Part shown: positions 1 to 64,000 of the stretch, in pieces
Numbering within the stretch: the stretch's first letter is position 1
Layout: each line of letters begins with the position of its first letter
Assembly (NCBI GenBank): GCA_030674155.1
Contig: CM060320.1
Coordinates: 11,950,137-12,014,136 of the forward strand
Origin: Stramonita haemastoma
Lineage: Eukaryota > Mollusca > Gastropoda > Neogastropoda > Muricidae
Direction of reading: 5' to 3'
DNA length: 64,000 nucleotides
Program-made: the position numbers and the translations under genes
The notes under the pieces: generated by a model
Seen by the model: only the letters and a program-made list of their open reading frames with translations
What the model was told of the DNA's origin: nothing
Database searches by the model: none

Positions 1-58
1 TCACTAGAAACGAAAGGGAATAATGATTAGAGTGTGAGTGTGAGTGTGTGCGTGTGTG

Positions 59-121
<63 letters not shown>

Positions 122-779
122 ATTTGAATTTGTTAAAACTATGTATGAGCAGTTGCATGTGTAAGAATAGCTGAATGCAAATGCGTTGATTTTTTATTAC
201 AAGATGTAGCGCTATATAAACTCCATTATTATTATTATTATTATTATTATTGCCGGAGGTTCTTTTAAGATAGATGAGACATACATGAGTGACTGTACAC
301 AAAGGAAGCATAATAATTATTCGTTGCACAGAGTAGAAAGAGCATATTTGTTGACAGAAAATCCCATGAAAAAAATTATTTTCAAATAAGGCACGCGTGT
401 AACCAACATTTTTAGAAGAAATCTATAAAAAGTTGTGGAAATGATGTAGAAAAAGGTTGCTTTTTTTTTCTCCTTTTAATAAGGAGATACTCACAGACAT
501 GTGTTGCGCAGTATGGTTGTTCACAATCCTAGGTTGAAAACTTTCAACAGAGAAGAAAAACTTCCAAGCATCTGTCATCTACCATGTCTGTCATGTGAGT
601 CAAAAGAACACAGGGCAACAAAGCTTCTTGGTCAATACAAACCTCCATTGCCTGTAGGGAAACAAAGGCACATACATGCTGTGTAGACTGGAAAGCCTGA
701 GGGTGGTGCTGCTCTTGTGACCAGTGACACTTGGTAGAGCAGTCTGACAATATCACACAGAGAAATCTGTGACTGAAGG
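1..779. other. upstream non-coding DNA with GT and ATT microsatellites
   Basis: A (GT)n tract with scattered GA and GC interruptions occupies about 31-122, and an (ATT)n run lies at about 223-251. No splice-bounded coding segment or recognisable protein was found; short open frames here consist of repeat translation. The part from about 480 to 780 is ordinary complex sequence with no recognised similarity. Confidence 0.7.
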
Positions 780-782
780 TGG

Positions 783-1137
783 TATACAATATGATACAAT
801 ACAATACAGTATGATAGAATACAATACAATACAATACAATACAATACAGTGCAATAGAGTACAATTCAATACAATATAGTACTATAGTATAGTATAGTAT
901 AGTATAGTATAGTATAGTATACTATATTATACTATATTATACTATACTGTACTGTACTGTGCTGTACTGTACTGTACTGTACTGCACTGCACTGTACTAT
1001 GCTATGTTATGCTATACTGTACTGTACGGTACTATACTGTACTCTTTTGTACTGTACTGTACTGTATTATACTATTCTATACTTTGCTATGCTATGCTAT
1101 GCTATGCTATGCTATGCTATGCTATGCTATGCTATAC
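783..1137. repeat. pentanucleotide tandem array with successive variant blocks
   Basis: About 350 bp of 5-bp repeats that change variant along the array: ACAAT-type units, then AGTAT units, then ACTGT units, then a homogeneous block of GCTAT units near 1088-1135. The 5-bp periodicity is kept across the changes. Related pentamer arrays occur at 4492-4945 and 38015-38345. Confidence 0.9.
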
Positions 1138-2263
1138 TGAACAACACCCTGTCAATCGACTTAAACATATAGGTAAGAACTTTACTTCATTTTTCATAAG
1201 TTGAGGGCTTATATCCCTGATCCAGTGTGAATTGTTCATGACTGCTGCATATCTATCTGTTTTGCAATGTGTACTTACAATACTATTTAATTCCTGCTCA
1301 TACCACCTTTACACTTTTATTCCCATGAAAGAAACATTTGCATTTATAAAAGAAAAAAAAGGACTAACATTTGTGAGAATACAACATGAATATCTTGTAA
1401 AATCATGGGTGTTGGGTTTTTGCATGAGTTGAAGAATATATATGTGCACAGCTGGGTTGAAATATACACTCACTCATTTGGGTTGCTTGTGACAAATGAA
1501 TACAGTGTAAAGCTATGGGCACTTGATTTTTGCACAAGTCAGTGCATGCACTCAGTTGGGTTAAAGAATGCACTAACACACTCGCGCTGCTCACACCACA
1601 GGATTTCCAATGCTTTTTTTTTCTTCTACTTGAAAGTGGGTATCTGTGTTTTACTTTATGCTCTTGACTCATGTGGATGCTTTATGATATGTGTGTGTTC
1701 ATTTTTATCACAGCCTTTTTACAAACACAACATGCTGCCATTTGCTCTGAGATCAAAATATGCCTCATCCCCGAAGTCAAAATACACCTACCCTAATGAT
1801 GGGCAAACGGTCATGTACGCAAAATCCTGCTATTTGTAAATCTAAGAGCACTAGCAGAGGAATGGGAATTTGAAGGAAATATGCTTGCACTTGTGAGTCT
1901 AGCACTGCCAGGGTCATTAGAAATTGTCAGGGGTTCTATTTATTGCAGTGGCTCTGCACACACTTATCATGTGTACGTTATCATCAGGAGTGTTCAGTCA
2001 TGGACAGCAAGCCCCAATTTGGTTTTGGAAAGAAAAATTTGAAATGTGAGAGGGTGATAGAAACTGCTCCGGTTTACATGGATTGGGAAATTTTGATTCA
2101 TGTATTGAATTCAAAGCGGTTTCTGATATGGATACAAATGATGTTCTGGTGTCTTTTCCTATGTGGTCATGCTTTGTTTTATGTGATGCAGAGTTTGCAG
2201 GTCTCTTGTTAGAAGCTGTACATTTTCCATCATTCTGATATCAAATTGTATTTTAAAATTTCT
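1138..2263. other. non-coding upstream stretch with a diverged tandem duplication
   Basis: No gene recognised. Two diverged copies of a segment of about 100 bp lie at about 1400-1500 and 1515-1605; they share phrases such as gggttttTGCATGAGTTG / gatttttTGCACAAGTCAG followed by cagttgggtt. Positions 1755-1860 are a separate SINE tail. Confidence 0.5.
1755..1860 (+). mobile_element. SINE-B 3' tail fragment
   Basis: Contains the tail module seen many times in this window: a CCGAAGTCAAAATAC-like phrase, then GGTGGGCAAAC-like, then CAAAATC, and a final region ending in GAGGAA. The tRNA-like head is absent, so this is a 5'-truncated or decayed copy. Confidence 0.6.
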
Positions 2264-2277
2264 GTGTGTGTTGTGTG

Positions 2278-2351
<74 letters not shown>

Positions 2352-2367
2352 TATCACTGTGTGTGTC

Positions 2368-2431
<64 letters not shown>
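2264..2431. repeat. (GT)n microsatellite
   Basis: Long alternating GT tract with a short interruption (gtatcactgtgtgtcactc) near 2350-2372. The open frames across it encode only Cys-Val or Thr-His alternation and are not genes. Confidence 0.97.
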
Positions 2432-2432
<1 letters not shown>

Positions 2433-3734
2433 GAGCCCAAGGAAGATCGGTGTGCACATAAGGGACCTAATTCATGCAGTGTCATAATAGCAGTATTTTC
2501 TCCTCAAAACAGTGTAGATCAGTAACCTAAAGTTTTGAATGTGAGGACAAAGCTCACTCTTTTTTTTTCTTTTCTTTTTTTAAAAATCAGTTCCTGATAT
2601 ATGTCAGCATTCAGAATAAGAAAAAGTTCAATTTTTTATGCATACAGGTGGATACAGGTTGAAGTATTTCTTTGGAGTACATGGCTCTCTCCTGTCTCCC
2701 CTGTTGGCATCACGGTGTACTGTGTTAGCCGCCACACCCAGTGATGCCCACATGATCCTCCTAGAGTTGGGCTCTAGACGGTGTATAGTATATCCTTGTG
2801 TGGGATAAATATGAGACTAATTTTCCATGGCCGTGTGTATACTGATGTAGATTTTTTACTGTGATGTGAAAATCGTGTTGTGTCAAATGTTAGAAATCCA
2901 TCTTTTGTTTTTGTCTTTGTCCATGACTAGTGTGCCTGAGAAGTGACATGAATATTCTGTTATCTCTTTTGTCGTTCTTTTGTGTGTTTTTTGTTTTGTT
3001 TTGTTTTTGTGCTGGCTGGTTTGGTTTGGTGTGGATTGTTTGGTTGGGTTGTTTTTGTTGTTGTTATAGTAATTGTTTTTAGCTGAGCATTCACTTGACA
3101 GTTTATTTGAAATGGAGGTCTTTCTCTCATGTAGGGATAGTTAAACAGTGAAATAAACTTGAAATTTTCCTATGATTTTTATCTGTGTGTTGATGCTGTT
3201 GATAGCTGTATCTCAGTGAAGTGGTTTTCCATAATCAGGTTATTTTAAACCTGAAGATTTTATTGCATATGATTTTCAGAAGTATGAAATGATGTTACAT
3301 AATAAACATAAATTCAGGATGAGATTGTGACACTGAAGAAACAGAGTTGTATGGGAACACAAAAGTGAACACATTGAAAGTGTCATACAAATGTGGACTG
3401 ATTGTAAAAAAAGAAAGAAAAGAAAAGAAAAAGAAATGTGGATTAATAGGATTGTTGATGAAAATGCAGCAGTATTTGTGGTGTAAATGACAATACCATG
3501 AGAAACAAGTGTGTGGAAGAAAATATTTGTGGGAAATAAATGTGAACAGGAAAGTATAGTTTGTCTTGTTGTTTGTGTTGGAGTGTTAAGGGTTTGTGTG
3601 ATGGCTGAATTTTGTTTTTGAACAGTCTGTCAAGTAAACTCATGCATACATGCACACATGCATGCACGCACACATTTTGTGCTGATAGGAACAGATGAAA
3701 AAATTTTTAAACACCAAAAAAAAAAATGCATGCA
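2432..3734. other. gene-free upstream stretch
   Basis: Complex sequence with T-rich and G/T-rich patches (for example 2985-3060). No coding segment, RNA gene or clear repeat module was recognised here. Confidence 0.5.
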
Positions 3735-3854
3735 CACAGGTGTCATGTTTAGTCACTATCCCTGAAGTCAGAATGCAGCGACCTTCGTGGGTAAAAACAG
3801 TCGCATATGCAAAATCTTACTATTATTGAGCCTCTGATCTCTAGCCAAGAAATG

Positions 3855-3855
<1 letters not shown>
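3735..3855 (+). mobile_element. SINE-B 3' tail fragment
   Basis: Shows the phrases GGTGTCATGTTTAGTC, CCTGAAGTCAGAATGC, GTGGGTAAAAACAGTC and GCAAAATCTTAC in the order found in full copies. It ends at a (CA)n tract at 3857. Confidence 0.75.
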
Positions 3856-3856
<1 letters not shown>

Positions 3857-3924
<68 letters not shown>

Positions 3925-4158
3925 CCCCCCATCCTCTGAATCCTGAGTGGTCTGCATACAATTCTATTTATTTAATCATTCATTTATTCTTTTTATGTTT
4001 ATTTATTCTTTTATTTCAAGGATAATGGAATAAGCACAGTATCATGAGAGAAATCCCTAGCATAATTATGTAGGAAAATGACTCTCTATATAGCACTTTG
4101 TCTTGGGAACAGGAAATCAGCAGTTGCATTCAAATTATGCAACCATTAGTAGAGTTAA

Positions 4159-4204
<46 letters not shown>

Positions 4205-4251
4205 ATGCACACACACACAACACATACACATACATGCACACACACATACAT

Positions 4252-4307
<56 letters not shown>
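3857..4307. repeat. two (CA)n microsatellites flanking a SINE-A tail relic
   Basis: (CA)n tracts lie at 3857-3921 and 4162-4307. Between them, about 3965-4050 resembles the minus-strand 3' tail of SINE-A: a T-rich ATTTATTC tract, then TTTCAAGGATAATGGAATAAGCAC. Confidence 0.85.
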
Positions 4308-4309
<2 letters not shown>

Positions 4310-4491
4310 CCACATGCAAATAAGTAGGTGATGGGAATGGGGATGTCTATTGAAGGTATGCACAAGTTTTAGTAATGACAATGGGGAATATTCTTAGGTT
4401 AAGATAAGTATGTCTTGAGGCTAGATCTGAAAGCGTCTAATGTATGTAGGCTTTTGGTGAAAGGAGAGAGAGAGTCATTCCAGATGTTTAC

Positions 4492-4945
4492 AACACAATG
4501 CAATGCAAGACAATACAACGCAATACAGCACAGTACAACACATTAGCTACAACACAAAACAGCACAGTACAACACAATAGCTACAACACAATACAGCACA
4601 GTACAACACAATAGCTACAACACAAAACAGCACAGTATAACGTGATACAGCACAGCACAGTACAACACAACAGCTACAATGCAATACAAAACATACAGCA
4701 CAGTATAGTACAACACAATAACTACAACACAATGCAGCACAATACAGCACAGCACAGTACAACACAATAGCTACAACACAATGCAAAAAAACACAGCACA
4801 GTACAGCACAATAGCTACAACACAATGCAGCACAGTAGAGTACAACCCAATATCTACAACACAATGCAGCACAGTACAGCACAAACACAATACAACACAA
4901 TGCAGCACACAACATCACAGCTACAATACAAGACAAGCCAAAAAC
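4492..4945. repeat. pentanucleotide-based minisatellite (ACAAT/ACAGC/ACAAC units)
   Basis: About 450 bp built from 5-bp units of the ACANN type, arranged into a higher-order unit of roughly 35-50 bp containing AATAGCTACAACACAAT. At least eight such higher-order copies are visible. Confidence 0.9.
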
Positions 4946-5400
4946 AACAGCACAATAGTGCTGATGGAATAGATATCAGCTTGTTGTAAGTGACAGGGGC
5001 CGATTCTACATGTACAGGATTTCTGAATTCCAACAGGAATTCCAGCCAGAACTCCCAAGACACTGACTAGGCCCACTGTGCCAAAGCTGCTTCAGATATC
5101 GGCAAGTTATTTTAAAATGCAACAAATACACCCCACATAGAGGGATAAAAATCCCAACAACAACAACAACGACAACAGCAGCAACAATCTACCTTCCAAA
5201 ACAACTTTGCTATAAAAAGCAAACAAAAAAGAATTAATAGTATTTGACAGCACCTATTGTAAACTTATGACAGGTTCAAGAAGAGGTTTCTTTTTACTTT
5301 TTATTATTTGGGGGGTATCATTCATTACACCATATTTGTCTATTTCGCTTTAAAAAAAAAAAATTCAAATAAACATTAACATTATTTTGTTGTGCTTACG
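4946..5400. other. gene-free stretch before the promoter
   Basis: Holds an (AAC)n run near 5155-5175, A-rich and T-rich patches and no recognisable gene. Confidence 0.5.
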
Positions 5401-5695
5401 CAAGGGCAAATAAATATAGTTACACTTCATTGCAGATCGGCTATTCTCTCCCTTGAATAACTCCCGTGTGTTGTCATCATCAGTCACGTGATAACCACAA
5501 ATGAATGTTGTTGTGGTGAGGCCGCCATGTTCCCATCACCAGCTGCTGAACTTCGCCGGCCTGATGATCAAAGATGGTCTGGCTTGCAACATAGATCGTG
5601 CCATTATGGTGCACAGTGATCAGCAGAGAAAGTAATAAAATCAATGCTTTTAGTTTGATTGTTGTTTGTAAAGATCTGAGATTATTGTCGTTGCA
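5400..5695 (+). promoter_or_regulatory. putative TOGARAM1 promoter and 5' leader with E-box and YY1-type site
   Basis: A perfect palindromic E-box TCACGTGA lies at 5484-5491. A perfect YY1-type site GCCGCCATGTT lies at 5521-5531. YY1 sites of this form commonly sit at or just after transcription starts, so a start near 5500-5525 is inferred, which would give a leader of about 170-190 nt. Two short upstream open frames begin at the ATG inside the YY1 site (5526) and near 5605; neither is in frame with the main start. No clear RFX X-box pair was seen although the gene is ciliary. Confidence 0.45.
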
Positions 5696-62132
<56,437 letters not shown>

Positions 62133-64000
62133 CATACAGACAGGGCCTAAGCTCTGTTTTTCAAACTCTGATTTCTCCGTCCATGTGTGCGCACGTTTCG
62201 GAAGTTGAAGTGGTGAGCTCAGGAAGAGAGGATGGTGTCTGACCAGCATGGGTAGATTTCACATGTGTCAGTCTGGGCGCTGAAGTCATTCCTGTGCAGT
62301 GACTCTCTAAAAACAATCAGCTTGATCCATTTCGCTCACCAGAATAGCACGCAAGTGTGTCATGCGCTGCCTTTCTTTTTTTAAGATTTCATGCTGGTTG
62401 TTGGACCAAAGTTTTGCATAAAGTATATATACAGAGTACAGCTATCCAGATGCCTATGCTTGAGAAGTGCCAATAATATACAAGACGGCTGCATTTGTTG
62501 TGAAACGGAATCTGTGGGAGGAGTGAAAGCAGCAATGTGGTGCAGCGGTGGGGAAATTTGGAGAGAGTTTCGGCGCAGTGAGAGATTGAGTAGAATGAGA
62601 TATTTGGTGCCTGTGTGAATGGAGAAAGGAGGGAGAGTGTGTGTTGAAGGAACAAGAGGAACAGACAGTCAGGGGGAAGCCAACCAGGTGAGCAGATTAT
62701 CTCTATCATTTCCGTCCAGATCCAGATTTTGTTTTTAAGACGCTGTTATATGTTGGATCAAATGTGTATTGTGACTGGTTTTTATGTCACATGCACATGA
62801 CTTTTCTATAACAAGATGTGATATAAGTATGGTCTTGATATATTGAATATATTGTTTGTTGTTTTTATCCCTCACTCCACCAACAGTGCACTCAAATGAC
62901 AAACTAGCTGACCACTGATGTTGTGTTATGTGATGAAATCAGGGCCTGTTATTCATGTGTGCATTGCTCTCATTTTAGGCAGGTAGTGGGCACAGTGGCT
63001 GTGTGCTTGATTCTTGACCCATGTGCTTAATGATGTTTGCCAAACAGCAAAGAATGGACCACCTGGACTTGGCAATGCTGCTGCAAAAAGCTGGAGTCAG
63101 ACCAGCCTGGAGAAAACTGTCAGTCAGTGCACCCCTCATGTGCTCTCCCCCCCCCCCTCACCAATAACCATCTAGGTCAAGGAAAAGATGAGGATAACCC
63201 CTGTACCATCATTGGTTATGAAATGAAAAAAAAACCCCACCCAGGTTGCATTTTGAAGTCAATAGGTGTAGATTTCTTGTCTGATCTATCAAAGTGGCTA
63301 TTGTCAGAATATCCAGTGCCAACAAGTCACTGGTGGTGAAGGGTTAAAGAGAAGGAAAATGTGATTAACTCACTCCATCCAGTAATTTTTCTCCCTTGCT
63401 TTTTACCACATTCTGCCTATTTGTAAGGCTCAGTAAAATAAATAATTTAAAAACACCCACAAAAGGGTTACTTCAAATTATTTAACCTGAAAACAAGTTG
63501 TTAGGAGCGGATAACACTTGACTTATTTAATGACAAAATAAGGAGCATCTTTCCATCATGGTTTAGTTTGTGGAAATGCACAGAAATTAACAATAATTAC
63601 TATGGCGAGGTTGAGCTGTAGTGTGGGTGAAGTCACAAGCACACCGATCAACACACAGAGAATTCTGTGTGGATTGACTGCTTTGGGATGATGAACAAGC
63701 CGGTGTAGCTATTACCAGCATGTAATGTCAATATGGTGTCTTGCCTTGATACCCATCCTTGATTATCCTTGATATAAAGAATAAATCAAATCAAATCAAA
63801 TCAAACCCACCCCCCTCCATCCCCCAAACGAAAAAATCTTGAATCTCCAGTCAGAAACATTCACACATTGAGTGAATTTTTGTTTAATTGCATCTTTTTC
63901 TTTCGAATGCACATGTAAAAGGGCATTAACAAATTTCTAAATGAATGTGATAAAAATAGCACAGGAGTTGTGGAGTGAGGCAGAACCTGAAATGATTTCT
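62133..64000 (+). other. TOGARAM1 3' UTR and downstream sequence
   Basis: No further coding exon was recognised on either strand. The first candidate AATAAA that is not obviously a SINE tail lies at 63437-63442; its use is unproven. A (TCAAA)n-containing SINE-A-like tail (ATTATCCTTGATATAAAGAA) occurs at about 63763-63806. Confidence 0.6.
63437..63442 (+). terminator. candidate polyadenylation signal AATAAA
   Basis: Canonical hexamer about 1.3 kb after the stop codon. No downstream GU-rich element was clearly identified, so this is tentative. Confidence 0.25.

Noticed and set aside
501..686. 61-codon open frame near the left end
   Set aside because: Short, with no similarity that I recognise; its antisense frame is equally open, so there is no coding evidence.
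63037..63339. 100-codon open frame downstream of the gene
   Set aside because: No recognisable domain, a poly-C run inside and no splice or promoter context.

Overview
The window looks like metazoan nuclear DNA, probably from a lophotrochozoan invertebrate; a mollusc is my best guess but the sequence alone does not prove it. It has large introns with GT-AG boundaries, very many (CA/GT)n, (CT)n, (TA)n and (ATC)n microsatellites, tRNA-derived SINEs and an RTE-type LINE. Nothing looks bacterial or organellar.

One protein gene fills most of the window on the + strand. It is the orthologue of TOGARAM1 (crescerin-1), a ciliary microtubule-binding protein with TOG (HEAT-repeat) arrays. I could place 20 coding exons between 5696 and 62132, about 4.8 kb of coding sequence or roughly 1,590 residues. 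Exon 1 (5696-7623) alone encodes TOG1 and TOG2. Exons 2-9 encode a low-complexity basic linker. Exons 10-15 encode TOG3, exon 16 a short linker, and exons 17-20 encode TOG4 and the stop codon. The reading frame breaks at several places, and the well-defined breaks can each be explained by one missing base. Splice sites and flanking conserved residues are intact, so I read this as a real gene with base-level sequence errors rather than a pseudogene.

Region by region. 1-5400 is upstream non-coding DNA with CA/GT tracts and two pentanucleotide arrays. 5400-5695 is the promoter and 5' leader, with an E-box and a YY1-type initiator site. Intron 1 (7624-9971) carries two SINE pieces. Intron 2 (10117-33179, 23 kb) holds most microsatellites, two minisatellites, many SINE copies and a 2.58-kb 5'-truncated RTE LINE (28082-30661, minus strand) with an intact partial endonuclease plus reverse transcriptase frame and an 11-bp target duplication. 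Introns 3-19 are SINE- and microsatellite-rich. A second RTE-like fragment lies in intron 4, and a piggyBac-like non-autonomous DNA transposon (59361-60435) lies in intron 18. 62133-64000 is 3' UTR and downstream sequence with no further gene recognised.

The SINEs fall into at least six groups, which I name A to F here for convenience. A and B share a tRNA-like head but have different tails. C has a head like a type II tRNA. D carries a block resembling the 5S rRNA internal promoter. E has a clean tRNA head and a 15-bp target duplication. F is a sixth family. A seventh repeat, G, has no head that I can see. Tail modules are shared between different heads. Two introns of the gene end in minisatellites that multiply branch-point-like or acceptor-like sequence right up to the exon.
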